Positions 25,120-35,041 of a DNA stretch of 64,000 nucleotides are shown piece after piece. Under the pieces are notes generated by a model. It was not told the origin of the DNA and made no database searches. It saw only the letters and a program-made list of their open reading frames with translations. Source of the stretch: Leptospira sp. B5-022 (lineage in GTDB: Bacteria; Spirochaetota; Leptospiria; Leptospirales; Leptospiraceae); the NCBI RefSeq assembly GCF_000347035.1, contig NZ_ANIJ01000025.1:62001-126000 (forward strand), in the 5' to 3' direction. Positions within the stretch are counted from its first letter, which is position 1. Each line of letters opens with the position of its first letter. A program made the position numbers and the translations under genes.

Positions 25120-26952
25120 TTACCCTTTTTTCACTCCGTTGGAATTCTTACGTAGGAACTCCACTATTCTAGGGAATACGTCCGTATCGCTCTTTTTCCC
25201 CATTAAAGTGTCTTGATGGCCATAACCCTCGGCGATAAACAGTTCGTTTTTATTTCCCGGATTCAAACGATTTAATGTTTCATAAGCTATAATATTAGAA
25301 TCTTTGAATACTTTGTTCTGGTCGCCGGTCATGAATAAGACAGGCGTTTTGACCTCGGAAGCCTTATCCAGATAATTATTCGGCAAAGAATCGTATCGAA
25401 TATCAGTAGGCCTGTATTTGATCATGGACTTACGACCCACAGCCTTTCTGATATGCCGATAATAGTTCATAGAAGTCGCTCCGAATAGATCCCCTACCCT
25501 TCTATGAGTGATATCCGGAAGATTTGCGTGCTCATAACAGGCAGGCCAGCCGGTTCCCCACATCAGACTCAGCATATGACAAGCAGGCTCGTCGCATTCG
25601 TGATGAAAAAGGCTCACGAATCTGGACAATAGTTTTCCTGAAGCCAAGCCGGGAAGATAATACCAACGAGGATTCACATTCGGAAATCTGAAAATAGACT
25701 CCATCAAAAAAGGAGAGAATGCCAATTTGATCTTAGACCAAGTCGGTACATTAGGTGTCAGAGACACACTATTCGAGACGACACTAGTGACTCCGTCTAT
25801 TTTTCCTCCGAACAAACTCATGAAAAATGAAATGGAACCCACACAATGTACAACAAAATGGATCCTTTTCCCCGCACCAACCGCGTCTTTAACTACTTTT
25901 AAAGCCGCCGGTACATCATATAGAGCGATATCATCTAGAGTATATCTATGAGGAAAAAGATTATAATTAAAACGTAAACTTCCCCTCCAGTCGAAACTCC
26001 AAACATCGGTAAATCCGTTTTCATGCAGATATGTCACCAAATTTTTATGTTCGGGCATAACGAACATATCCGTAGAAGTAGTGAGTCCGTGCATCAGCAC
26101 TACGACGTCCTTACTTTCTTTCTTCTGAAAACGAACTAAATTGAGAGCGATCTTATCCTCGGTAGTGAATGGATGAAAAGTGATTTTGGAATTTTTGACT
26201 CCTTCCAGGGTAAATACCGGAATATCTCTTTCTCTCCATAACTCCGGTTCCGCTTTTCTGAACTGGGCCCCGTAAATTTCCCATAAATTTCCTAAAAATA
26301 ACTCACCGAATCTAAACAGAGCGTCTTTTCTCTCGGAAAAAGTACGACCATTGGATTTGAAAGTAGTCATCTGCTTAATAAAATCTTTTTCTAATATATG
26401 CAGGATACCTTTCGCCAAAACCTTTGCTTTAGGTTCCGCTTTTTCATCCACGTATCCTTCAAATACCGTGGTATAAAGTGTAGAAGTGTCTCTCCAGATA
26501 TTCAAGATACCGTCGTCTACTACCTTCTTAAATCCGTTTAAAGTTATTTTTTTCCCGGCTTTGTTCTTTAAGAACAAACGGTATTTCATATGTTTTTCGT
26601 TAGCCGAAGGTTTTCCGTAATCCACGAAACAATTGAAAACCCCTTTTTCCACTTCGAATCTTCCGCCTAGAGGCTGACATTCCACCCAACCGATGGCTTC
26701 ACCGGTTTCGTCCGGATCATACACAAAAAACTGAGTATCGTTCACTCGGATCGTTAAGTGAAACATCAGATAATTGCCTGCCTTTTTCCCGGCAGCGTAA
26801 TCTTCTTGATAATTAAAAGATCCCGGCATGGAAACGAAACCTTTCATTTCCTCCGTGAATTCCAAACTTACCGGATGAGAATTGACTCCTGTTTTGCCGG
26901 GCTTAGATTTGCCGGCACTTTTTTTTGATTTTTTTTTCGTCGCTGTAGCCAA
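25120..26952 (-). CDS. Alpha/beta hydrolase with Cys in the nucleophile position
   Basis: The 610-residue protein has a Lys-rich start, a domain of about 200 residues of unclear fold, and an alpha/beta hydrolase fold from about 270 with the oxyanion segment VVLMHGLTTS. The nucleophile elbow reads VHCVGS, placing Cys370 where most hydrolases have Ser. A late Asp (FMTGDQNKVF) and His (GYGHQDTLMG) complete a plausible triad. The start is TTG with AGGA eight bases upstream. It lies between the GMC oxidoreductase gene (nine bases upstream) and the SDR gene. Similar hydrolases are found fused to or beside cholesterol-oxidase-like GMC enzymes; I infer an ester or lipid substrate. Confidence 0.82.
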   Translation of the reverse strand: MATATKKKSKKSAGKSKPGKTGVNSHPVSLEFTEEMKGFVSMPGSFNYQEDYAAGKKAGNYLMFHLTIRVNDTQFFVYDPDETGEAIGWVECQPLGGRFEVEKGVFNCFVDYGKPSANEKHMKYRLFLKNKAGKKITLNGFKKVVDDGILNIWRDTSTLYTTVFEGYVDEKAEPKAKVLAKGILHILEKDFIKQMTTFKSNGRTFSERKDALFRFGELFLGNLWEIYGAQFRKAEPELWRERDIPVFTLEGVKNSKITFHPFTTEDKIALNLVRFQKKESKDVVVLMHGLTTSTDMFVMPEHKNLVTYLHENGFTDVWSFDWRGSLRFNYNLFPHRYTLDDIALYDVPAALKVVKDAVGAGKRIHFVVHCVGSISFFMSLFGGKIDGVTSVVSNSVSLTPNVPTWSKIKLAFSPFLMESIFRFPNVNPRWYYLPGLASGKLLSRFVSLFHHECDEPACHMLSLMWGTGWPACYEHANLPDITHRRVGDLFGATSMNYYRHIRKAVGRKSMIKYRPTDIRYDSLPNNYLDKASEVKTPVLFMTGDQNKVFKDSNIIAYETLNRLNPGNKNELFIAEGYGHQDTLMGKKSDTDVFPRIVEFLRKNSNGVKKG

Positions 26953-26961
26953 TCGAATATC

Positions 26962-28689
26962 CTACCTTAAACTTGCATTCGGCTTCTTGCCTGTAATTCC
27001 TTCGGCCACCATTTCCGAAAGAGCGGAGATGGTCATAGAAGGGTTGGCGCCAACTGCGGTTGGCAATAAACTTCCATCCGCAACATATAAACCTTCGTAT
27101 CCGAAAACCTTACCGAAAGTTTTCGGCTCCGAAGAACAGACTCCCGTGCCGGCAGAAGACCCTATGATACAACCACCAAGCGGATGAACGGTAACGTTAT
27201 TACGGACCGGCCAGGAATAAGTCGGCATAGGGAATCTGGTCTTTGCATCCGTAAATTTAGCGAACCTCTTGTTCACATCCATTATAGAGTTATAAAGTGT
27301 TATGTTCTCCTTCTGAGGCCAATGGATCTGCAAATTTCCCTTTTTATCCAAATACATCTTTCCATCGGAAGTATCTATACCCATACAAAGAAGTACCGCA
27401 GATGTGTAGGAAAGATCTCCTTTTAAAGCTTCGCTCATCAGAAATCCCACTCTACCGAAAATTTTCCCGTTTATGATACTCTTGAAAAGTTCCCCTATAA
27501 AATGAAGAATATACTTCAATTTGAATATAATAGGAATAGCACCCGAGACGAAATAGGAAGCAAATACCGGATAACTTGCATCTTCCAGTAAGAACGCTTT
27601 TTTGGGATCGAAACCTGAGAATAAATTATAATCCGTATACTGAGTAATAACCGGACCGTAATTCGGATCAGCCGGCTTCTTTCCCTTAGCCGCAAAAGAA
27701 AGGAAATCCCCATTCCCTGAGAATTGAGTCCCTAATTTGTCCGAGATCTTAGGCAAGGTCTTAAACTTTGTTTTACATTTTAGTAGAAGTTCCGTAGACC
27801 CTAAAGTTCCCGCAGAAACCACGATACGTTTTGTATCCGCAAAAGACTTGATGGTGTTTCCATTCTGTAGATTTAGATAATGAACTCTATAACCATGCTC
27901 ACCCGATTGGGAAGGGTCTTCCTCCCCTCTGCTATTCAAAGGAACAATCTTAGTAGCAAGGTGTTCCGTCTTGATCTCTGCCTTGTTGGAGTTCCTAGCT
28001 ACAAAAAGATAATTCAGATCCAAAGTGTTTTTAGAATGGGTATTACATCCTACATCACATTCTGCGCAGTATGTACAGGAAGTTTGGATCGCTCCGAAAC
28101 GGTTTTTTTCCTGGACCCCTATTGGAGTCGGTTTTTTAAAATCGTTACCGAAGAATACGTTAATGTCCGCTCTTTTGGAAATCCTGGATTCTTGCTTTGC
28201 AAAATGTTCGTATAATTCCGTGCGGACTACTTTACGCCTATCTTCTCCATTGTCCGGGATTGGTCTGGAACCTAAAACTTCTTTTACTATTTTATAATAA
28301 GGTTTTAAATGTTTCTTTTTAACAGTTTCCGGCCAGCGATGATCAAAAATATGATCGGGAGGCTCCAAAAACACGTTCGCATAGATCAAGGAACCTCCTC
28401 CTAAACCTGCGGAAAGAACTACATCTAGTTTTGGATAATTACGAATATCGAATAATCCGGTTTGCCTGCCTGCTCTTTTGAACTTGGAAGATCTAGGTAT
28501 AGGGCCTTCTTCTGGGATGTTCCAGAAGTTTTTGGACATTCCTTCCGGAGACCTAGGAAAAGACCCTTTAGGATATTCTTTCCCTCGTTCGAGTACTAAA
28601 ACTTTGCCTGGCCATTTTTTAGACAAACGACAGGCATTGATCGAACCGCCGAATCCGGTTCCGATTATTATAGCCTCGTAAAATTTCAA
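26962..28689 (-). CDS. GMC family oxidoreductase, cholesterol-oxidase-like
   Basis: The 575-residue flavoprotein has the FAD motif GTGFGGS (10-16), GLGGGSLIYANVFLEPPD, a Cys-rich segment CTYCAECDVGCNTHSKNTLD near 203-222 and the C-terminal GMC block with HPLGGC and YVADGSLLPTAVGANP. This layout matches the cholesterol-oxidase-like branch of GMC enzymes, which oxidise ring or chain alcohols using FAD. No signal peptide is seen. It starts at TTG with a strong AGGAGG, and is the first gene of an operon with the hydrolase and SDR. Leptospira is not known to make sterols, so the natural substrate is open. Confidence 0.88.
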   Translation of the reverse strand: MKFYEAIIIGTGFGGSINACRLSKKWPGKVLVLERGKEYPKGSFPRSPEGMSKNFWNIPEEGPIPRSSKFKRAGRQTGLFDIRNYPKLDVVLSAGLGGGSLIYANVFLEPPDHIFDHRWPETVKKKHLKPYYKIVKEVLGSRPIPDNGEDRRKVVRTELYEHFAKQESRISKRADINVFFGNDFKKPTPIGVQEKNRFGAIQTSCTYCAECDVGCNTHSKNTLDLNYLFVARNSNKAEIKTEHLATKIVPLNSRGEEDPSQSGEHGYRVHYLNLQNGNTIKSFADTKRIVVSAGTLGSTELLLKCKTKFKTLPKISDKLGTQFSGNGDFLSFAAKGKKPADPNYGPVITQYTDYNLFSGFDPKKAFLLEDASYPVFASYFVSGAIPIIFKLKYILHFIGELFKSIINGKIFGRVGFLMSEALKGDLSYTSAVLLCMGIDTSDGKMYLDKKGNLQIHWPQKENITLYNSIMDVNKRFAKFTDAKTRFPMPTYSWPVRNNVTVHPLGGCIIGSSAGTGVCSSEPKTFGKVFGYEGLYVADGSLLPTAVGANPSMTISALSEMVAEGITGKKPNASLR

Positions 28690-28793
28690 GTAGGCCTCCT
28701 AACGTCGAAAAATCTACTTATTTGCCGCATTTACCCAAAAATAGCAATAATTAATTGATTTTATTAACGTTTTTTGAATGATTCACATCCTAA

Positions 28794-30338
28794 ATGCCTA
28801 ATAGTAAAATTAAATACATCGTCATCTCCGACATTCATCTGGGAGCATATAACAGTTTACTTACATACATTGAAGAGTTCCCGGACCCCGTAAAAGATTC
28901 GGATAAATTCAAAGTAAATCCGCAGAAAACTTCTCCGGCGCTTGCAGAACTCATAAACTGTTTAAAACATATCGTTCATTCGGTTAACGGTTCCGCTAAA
29001 CCTCCACAATTCATTTTATTAGGCGACGTTCTTGAATTAGCATTAGGCGATATCAACGAAGCCTCTATGACCTTCGAAAGATTTTTAGAGGTCGCATATA
29101 AGGAAACAAAACGTCATTTTTCGGAGAGTATTCTCTATATTCCGGGAAACCATGATCACCATCTTTGGGAAACAGCGAGAGAAAAGCAGTACATGGAATA
29201 TATTGCAAATTTAAAGCCGAATCAGTATATCAATCAGACTTGGCACACCACAAAGATGGTAAATCCGGACTTCATCCAATCCGATCTACTTACGGGAATT
29301 TTAAGAAGAAATAAAAAGTTAAAAAAAGCCGAAGCGGTGATCGCTTATCCGAATTTAGAGATCCCTGCTAAAAACGGAAAACGTTCCGTATTCTTAACTC
29401 ACGGACATTTTTTGGAAAACATCTATTCTTTGATGAGTACAATGCAGAGGATCTTGCTCCCGGATATTGATGAGGATCCCGAAGCGCCAAAACGTAGCCG
29501 TTCCGTCTGGAGCAAAATGAACGACTATAACCCATTTAAAAGGGCTAAAGAAATCACCTCTCCAAAATCCATTTACGTTCTTGAACGGGAAAATTTTGCA
29601 TGGATCGACTTCTTCTGGTCTACATTAGGAAGATCCGGAAAAGTGGGAACCGGGATCGGATTGATTTACGATATGCTTCAGGATGCTAAAGCAGTAGGTA
29701 AATTAGCGCAAAACGTATCGGCATATCTATTAAGAAATTTGAATCTTCCTTTTTTACTTCGAATATTAGGGATCAAATGGCTTCTATACAAAGGTTTTTC
29801 TTACATTCTTACCAAGGTCGTTGTAAAGGTAGGGCAGGCAGAAAGAGGGATGTCCAATTCCGTACTAAGCGAAGAAGTAATCCACAACATGGACTCTTAC
29901 CTTGGAGACACTCTTCCAGCACAATGGAAAGCAGAGACTAAAAAAAGTAAAAGAGAATTCCCAAAAGATTATACGTTCATTTTCGGTCATACACATAAAC
30001 CGTTCGCCGTGGAAACCCAGGACTTAGGGTTAACAATTTCAGGCAAAGAAGTTTTCAATACGGGAGGTTGGGTGGTCGATACCGTCCAACCGATGTCCTC
30101 TCACGGAGGAGCGGTACTTTTCATAGACGAAGACGCCAACGTTGCCTCTTTTAAAGTATATACGGAAGGAGAAATAAAGCCGAGCTTCTTAGTCCCGGAC
30201 GGAAAGATCAATCCGATGTACCAAACATTAGTGAAAAATGTGGATCTCCGAAATAAAAAATTCGCGGCCTTATCGAAATCACTGGAAGAAGAAATACGCC
30301 TTAGACGAAGATTCCTAAAAGTCAGAATCAAAGAATAA
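28794..30338 (+). CDS. Metallophosphoesterase
   Basis: The 514-residue protein has the calcineurin-like signature in order: SDIHLG (11-16), GDVLEL, GNHDHH, THGHF and FGHTHKPF near 400. These residues bind two metals and act on phosphoesters. Long insertions, including the hydrophobic LLRNLNLPFLLRILGIKWLLYKG near 315, suggest membrane contact. The gene diverges from the GMC oxidoreductase operon. The substrate could be a nucleotide, lipid or protein phosphoester; sequence does not decide. Confidence 0.88.
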   Translation: MPNSKIKYIVISDIHLGAYNSLLTYIEEFPDPVKDSDKFKVNPQKTSPALAELINCLKHIVHSVNGSAKPPQFILLGDVLELALGDINEASMTFERFLEVAYKETKRHFSESILYIPGNHDHHLWETAREKQYMEYIANLKPNQYINQTWHTTKMVNPDFIQSDLLTGILRRNKKLKKAEAVIAYPNLEIPAKNGKRSVFLTHGHFLENIYSLMSTMQRILLPDIDEDPEAPKRSRSVWSKMNDYNPFKRAKEITSPKSIYVLERENFAWIDFFWSTLGRSGKVGTGIGLIYDMLQDAKAVGKLAQNVSAYLLRNLNLPFLLRILGIKWLLYKGFSYILTKVVVKVGQAERGMSNSVLSEEVIHNMDSYLGDTLPAQWKAETKKSKREFPKDYTFIFGHTHKPFAVETQDLGLTISGKEVFNTGGWVVDTVQPMSSHGGAVLFIDEDANVASFKVYTEGEIKPSFLVPDGKINPMYQTLVKNVDLRNKKFAALSKSLEEEIRLRRRFLKVRIKE

Positions 30339-30339
30339 A

Positions 30340-31179
30340 TTAAGATTTTTGCAAGTAGGTGGAGGGGGTAACGGACATCTCCTCCTTTTTATCCGGACCT
30401 ACACTATTCTCGAAAATTTCGGAATAATCCTTAAAATTTGTCCCTAAGATCCTGTCCCAGAAATTAAAATAGAGACTGTAATTCCCATGGAACTTCTGGT
30501 GATGAAGATTATGGTGGGTAGATGTGTTGATCCATTTCAAGATCGGATGTGTCGTCCATCCTTTAGGAAAGAATTCATACCCTAGGTGCCACCATATATT
30601 CATGATCATAGCATAAAAAGTGTGGATTAGAAAAACGTAAAAATGAAGAGGTAGAATACAAAGAGCGGGAACTACATACACACCTTCAAGAAAAGCCTCT
30701 ACCCAATGAAAATTATAAGCTGCCATGGGGGAAGGATTCACCGATCTATGATGGATAGAATGGACGTAAGGATAAATTTTTCGATGATGCATGATCCGAT
30801 GAGCCCAATAAAACCATGTCTCATGCCAGATCGTGAGTAAAATAAAACTGAATATAGCGTAAGGCAATCCGTACTCTGCGAAATCCTTATACGTTTTGAG
30901 ATGAAGGATCTTTAATTTTCCGAGGATATAGACCGAAACAGCGATAGCACTGAACATGATCAAAGTGATCGCAGACTGCTTTAGTTCGAAAATGATCCTT
31001 TCTTTATTTGGAAAATCTTTTTGGATCCTGAACTTCTGAAAAAAGTCCTTTTTCCAAACCCAGAAGACCAGAAATGCAAGACCGGCGATAGGATAATAGC
31101 GCAGGAAATTCATTTTTAATTGGTGAAGAGCAAAACCGGATACACAGTATTCCCAACTTAGTTCACAAACGAATCTCAT
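30340..31179 (-). CDS. Sterol desaturase/fatty acid hydroxylase family membrane protein (copy 1)
   Basis: The 279-residue membrane protein carries the di-iron histidine motifs of the fatty acid hydroxylase superfamily: HETWFYWAHRIMHH (near 131), HSIHHRS and HHNLHHQKFHGN (near 235). Helices lie near 23-42, 72-92, 107-127 and 170-195. The family inserts oxygen into, or desaturates, lipid chains at the membrane. A paralogue of identical length and about the same N-terminal extension lies at 50040-50879 on the other strand, which supports this start. AGAGGGAAGG precedes the ATG. It is convergent with the metallophosphoesterase gene. Confidence 0.9.
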   Translation of the reverse strand: MRFVCELSWEYCVSGFALHQLKMNFLRYYPIAGLAFLVFWVWKKDFFQKFRIQKDFPNKERIIFELKQSAITLIMFSAIAVSVYILGKLKILHLKTYKDFAEYGLPYAIFSFILLTIWHETWFYWAHRIMHHRKIYPYVHSIHHRSVNPSPMAAYNFHWVEAFLEGVYVVPALCILPLHFYVFLIHTFYAMIMNIWWHLGYEFFPKGWTTHPILKWINTSTHHNLHHQKFHGNYSLYFNFWDRILGTNFKDYSEIFENSVGPDKKEEMSVTPSTYLQKS

Positions 31180-31277
31180 TCCAACCTTCCCTCTTAAGAA
31201 TAACCGATTTTAAAGATTTAGTCTTTCAAAAAATAAGTCGACGAATCCGGTACAAAACGTTCCACTAATCGATTCTA

Positions 31278-31898
31278 ATGGCATTCAAAAGAAGTATATT
31301 CGCAAGCGCATCCGAAGACAGATTGGAAAACCTAGTTTTAGAAAGATTAAAACCCGGCGCCGATAAGGAAAAAATTGATGCCCGGATCTGGGATCTATTC
31401 GGAGAAGTTTGGTGTATCATGTTTACCGACCTTTCCGGATTTTCCAGAGGTGTTGAAAAATTCGGAATCATTCATTTTCTGCAAACCATACACGAGTCCG
31501 AAAGGGTTTTAGTGCCTATCATAGAGGATCATGATGGGATACTTCTAAAATCAGAAGGGGATAGCTTTTTAGTCATCTTCAGGAACGTAGCCAAGGGACT
31601 TCAGGCGGCAATCCGAATGCAAAAGGAATTATTAGAATACAACAAAGACAAGATCCCAGAAGAGAAAATACTACTTTGTGTCGGACTCGGTTACGGAAAG
31701 GTTTTGAAAATTGGAGATTCGGACGTTTTCGGTTCCGAAGTTAATACCGCTAGCAAACTAGGGGAGGATACAGCGGAAGCAGGAGAGATACTCGTCACAC
31801 AAACCGTTTTTGATAATGCACAGGATACAGGTTTAAAATTCGAGCCGATCAAAGACGTACCTGCCGGAACGCAGGGAGCGTATAGAGTACTGTATTAA
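31278..31898 (+). CDS. Small class III nucleotidyl cyclase-domain protein
   Basis: The 206-residue protein is almost entirely a class III cyclase domain. Metal-binding Asp51 (FTDLSGFS) and Asp95 (KSEGDSF) are present; Lys91 and Asp149 fit adenine recognition; Asn156 is present, but Lys160 replaces the transition-state Arg four residues on. A short N-terminal helix precedes the domain; there is no membrane segment. It may be a weak adenylate cyclase or a regulatory homologue. It stands alone between a sterol-desaturase gene and a membrane AraC regulator. Confidence 0.82.
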   Translation: MAFKRSIFASASEDRLENLVLERLKPGADKEKIDARIWDLFGEVWCIMFTDLSGFSRGVEKFGIIHFLQTIHESERVLVPIIEDHDGILLKSEGDSFLVIFRNVAKGLQAAIRMQKELLEYNKDKIPEEKILLCVGLGYGKVLKIGDSDVFGSEVNTASKLGEDTAEAGEILVTQTVFDNAQDTGLKFEPIKDVPAGTQGAYRVLY

Positions 31899-32126
31899 AG
31901 GTAATCGCAGCTTGTAACATACCCCTGACAAAGTGTTTTGTGTCTAACAGTAGAAAAAAAATCTAACGTTTAGATCGCAATTTTTCACATCTCAGGGTCC
32001 GGAAAAATCTTGAATTGTTCTTTAGAGCAGACGAAAACAATCCATTGTTTGACGATCGTTCTCTTGGGAGGCTAAATTTAGAATAATTAATGTCCATTTC
32101 CTATCTTTGAGGAGTATATATTCAAT

Positions 32127-33716
32127 ATGCGCCCTTTTTTGCTCGTTATCATATCGATCCTGATGATAAGTTTTACTTTCTGTAAATCTTCCGAGAATAA
32201 TATAAATGAAAATTTAATTTTAGATGATTCGAAAAACTCATTCGCAATTCTACCGACCGCCAAATATTTGATTTTTGTTCCTCCCCAATCCCCCGACAAC
32301 GCAGCAAACTTCCTCGGTAGATCGAAATCGAATCAAATCCATGCGAAACAAATCAGTCTCGGGACCGGGCCTGAGGAAGCCTGGATTGAAATCAAAATAT
32401 ACAATCAGTCCAAACAGGAAGAATGGATCTTCGTATCCGAATACCCTTGGTTAGATAGAATAGATCTTTTCGACGTTAGTAAAGGTAATCCTATAAAGCT
32501 CGGGTCGATCGGATGGAAGGAGAATGATTCTCCTAGACAGATCAAGGACCGAATCCATGCAATGAGAGTCAGTATACCGACGGGTAAAGAATATAAATTA
32601 CTTGTGAGAATCGAATCCTGGGCGGATAAGTTCCTTTCCTTTCATTTGGATACCGAAAAAGGTTTCCTGGAACGAGATAAATTTCCGTTCACTCTATTTC
32701 CTGCCTATTTACAGATTGCCTCCTTAATCCTCCTCGTATGCGGAGTATATTGGTACCGAACCAAAAACAAATTGGTATTATTCTACTCAACACTTGTAGT
32801 TTGTATAACCCTTTATTCAGCATTTACGGAAGGATACGCGCAATATTTTTTACCTAAAAATGAATATAATAGTAAACTTATGTTCTCATTTGCCTTCCTT
32901 TATATAATTCTGTTGCTGCATTTTATCCGTAAATTTTTGAATTTAAGCGAAAAACTTCCGTTAGGCGAAAATATTTCCAAAGTTTTGTTAGTATTTAATT
33001 GTATCCCTTTAATCTGCGTTTGGATTCCGGAATTCCCTGCTTTTCCTTTGGAAAATGGCGGGAAAATAAATTTAATGTCCACTACTCTGCTGATTATTGG
33101 ATCGGGTTTATTTCTTCTCAGGAAAGGATTTCGCCCGGCGTTGTTTTCCACTTCCGGTATAATTATTTCCGCGCTTTGTATTAATATCTTCGAACTTTCC
33201 GGAATGTACGGGATCCCGGCAAATGATTTTACACGAAATGCTCCCTATATCGGTTATATTTCGGAATACATTCTGTTCTTCCTAGGGATCACAAAGATAG
33301 CTGCAGAAAGTAAAAAGAGCAAACGTTCTTTTACCAATGTTCGAAATACGGGGAGACTAAAGGGAATTGATATACAAGAAATCAGCGATAAACTATCGGA
33401 GCTAATGGTGAAGGAAAGGATCTTTTGTGACGAAGATCTCGGATTAGAACGGCTTTCTTCCATGGTCGGCTTATCTAGGCACCAACTTTCGGAATTTTTG
33501 AATTCCATTTATGAGCAGAATTTTTACACATATATCACGGGAATACGCATCCAAGAAGCAAGTAAAGTTCTATTGGAGGAACCGGATCGAAGTATCATTT
33601 CCATTTCGGATAGTTTAGGTTTTTCCTCCCGCTCGACCTTGTACAAGGAATTTAAAAAGAAATTCGGTATAACTCCGGACGAGTTCAGAAAAAAAAATCT
33701 ATCGAAACTTTCTTAA
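32127..33716 (+). CDS. 7TM sensor with AraC-type DNA-binding output
   Basis: The 529-residue protein has a signal (FLLVIISILMISFTFC) that may be lipid-modified, an extracellular 7TMR-DISM-like domain to about 190, seven membrane helices (about 195-395), and an AraC helix-turn-helix pair at about 430-525 (LERLSSMVGLSRHQLSEFLN and IISISDSLGFSSRSTLYKEFKK). It is a one-component membrane regulator: signal outside, DNA binding inside. The ribosome site GAGGAG lies twelve bases before the ATG, longer than usual. Targets are unknown; the lipoprotein gene downstream is a candidate. Confidence 0.88.
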   Translation: MRPFLLVIISILMISFTFCKSSENNINENLILDDSKNSFAILPTAKYLIFVPPQSPDNAANFLGRSKSNQIHAKQISLGTGPEEAWIEIKIYNQSKQEEWIFVSEYPWLDRIDLFDVSKGNPIKLGSIGWKENDSPRQIKDRIHAMRVSIPTGKEYKLLVRIESWADKFLSFHLDTEKGFLERDKFPFTLFPAYLQIASLILLVCGVYWYRTKNKLVLFYSTLVVCITLYSAFTEGYAQYFLPKNEYNSKLMFSFAFLYIILLLHFIRKFLNLSEKLPLGENISKVLLVFNCIPLICVWIPEFPAFPLENGGKINLMSTTLLIIGSGLFLLRKGFRPALFSTSGIIISALCINIFELSGMYGIPANDFTRNAPYIGYISEYILFFLGITKIAAESKKSKRSFTNVRNTGRLKGIDIQEISDKLSELMVKERIFCDEDLGLERLSSMVGLSRHQLSEFLNSIYEQNFYTYITGIRIQEASKVLLEEPDRSIISISDSLGFSSRSTLYKEFKKKFGITPDEFRKKNLSKLS

Positions 33717-33853
33717 ATCAAATTCAATCAGGGAATTTGTGTTTCTCCGGGTCCATGCGGACAGAAGCTTCGATACGAAACCTAAATAGATGCTTGCGAG
33801 TTCTCTTTTTTCCTATATTCGAGAATGGTAAAATATACATTTTGGAAATACGT

Positions 33854-34978
33854 ATGTGCGAAACTGAAAACCAAACATGTAGATTGAGATACTTTTATAG
33901 AAAATCTCTCTATATGTCTTTAATCTTCACAACATTAGCAGGATTTTTTCATTGTAGTAAGGACCCGAACAAAGCGGAATCAGGACTTTTGCTTAGTTTA
34001 ATGGATTCCGCCTCCGCGGTCCCCACTTCTTCCTCTTTTCAGTTACCAGATACGAACCAATCGATCTGTTACGATACCTCCGGGACGGTACGCTCTTGTG
34101 CTGGGACCGGAGAGGATGGAGAATATATAGATACACCGGCCCCTTACAATCTAACCATTACAGATGGCGGAGAAACGGTTACGGAAACTAGCTCCAAACT
34201 TGTTTGGACGAGATGTGAGGCCTCACAGGTATGGGACGGGACCAATTGTTTAGGAACAAATTATGCATCCGTAACATGGGAATATGCGAATTCCTTCTGC
34301 TCTCAACTAACAATCGCAGGACGATCTTGGAGACTACCTTCCGTTCGAGAAGCGATTCTCATTTTTGATTACAATATTACTTCAGGCCAAACTTTGCCTT
34401 CCACCTACTTTCCAAACCTACCGATTGGCGGAGGATCATTTTGGACGGATACTCCAGTTCGTCATTTACAAGGTGAATATGTTTATGCGCAAGATCGAGG
34501 AACAATAGACTGGGATGTGAGTATAAGTACTGCCGGGATCCGGTGTGTATCAGGACCTCAGATACCATTTGCCGAATTTGCGGATCTGGGAGATGGAACA
34601 ATATCGGAGCAATATTCTGGACTTATCATTAAAAAATGCGCCCAGGGCGAATCAGATGATTTAGTTTGTACCGGAACCCCAAACAATATGACTTGGCAGC
34701 AAGCATTGGATTCTTGTGAAACATTGGACTTTGCCGGAAAAACGAATTGGCGTGTACCCTCTGTCAAAGAGATCTATTTCCTTATGTCCAGCATACATAC
34801 TTATGGTCTGCCTGATTCCTTATTTCCTGGAACGGTCGAAAAACAAATCCTTTGGACCTCCACAACGTTTCCTAATATTCCCTCAAATGCCCTTACAACC
34901 TCTTCAATCGATGAAGTTCCCTTTACGGCAAAGTCTACTTCCTCTGGAATAAAAGTTCGCTGTGTGGCAGAAAATTAG
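33854..34978 (+). CDS. Lipoprotein with two DUF1566 (Lcl-type) domains
   Basis: The open frame reaches a TTG at 33737, but I prefer the ATG at 33854 (MCETENQ), with GGAA eight bases upstream; an ATG at 33914 immediately before the hydrophobic segment is an alternative. A signal (MSLIFTTLAGFFHC) ends in a Cys fitting a loose spirochaetal lipobox. Two DUF1566 repeats follow (LVWTRCEASQVWDGTNC with WRLPSVREA and FWTDTPV; LIIKKCAQG with WRVPSVKEI and ILWTSTTF). DUF1566 proteins are abundant surface or periplasmic proteins in Leptospira; the fold is related to C-lectin-like modules, function unknown. Confidence 0.82.
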   Translation: MCETENQTCRLRYFYRKSLYMSLIFTTLAGFFHCSKDPNKAESGLLLSLMDSASAVPTSSSFQLPDTNQSICYDTSGTVRSCAGTGEDGEYIDTPAPYNLTITDGGETVTETSSKLVWTRCEASQVWDGTNCLGTNYASVTWEYANSFCSQLTIAGRSWRLPSVREAILIFDYNITSGQTLPSTYFPNLPIGGGSFWTDTPVRHLQGEYVYAQDRGTIDWDVSISTAGIRCVSGPQIPFAEFADLGDGTISEQYSGLIIKKCAQGESDDLVCTGTPNNMTWQQALDSCETLDFAGKTNWRVPSVKEIYFLMSSIHTYGLPDSLFPGTVEKQILWTSTTFPNIPSNALTTSSIDEVPFTAKSTSSGIKVRCVAEN

Positions 34979-35041
34979 AATTATCATTTACTTATGGGAA
35001 TAGCTCATTAGTGTTTCTTCCAAAAAAATCTGAGTAAAATA

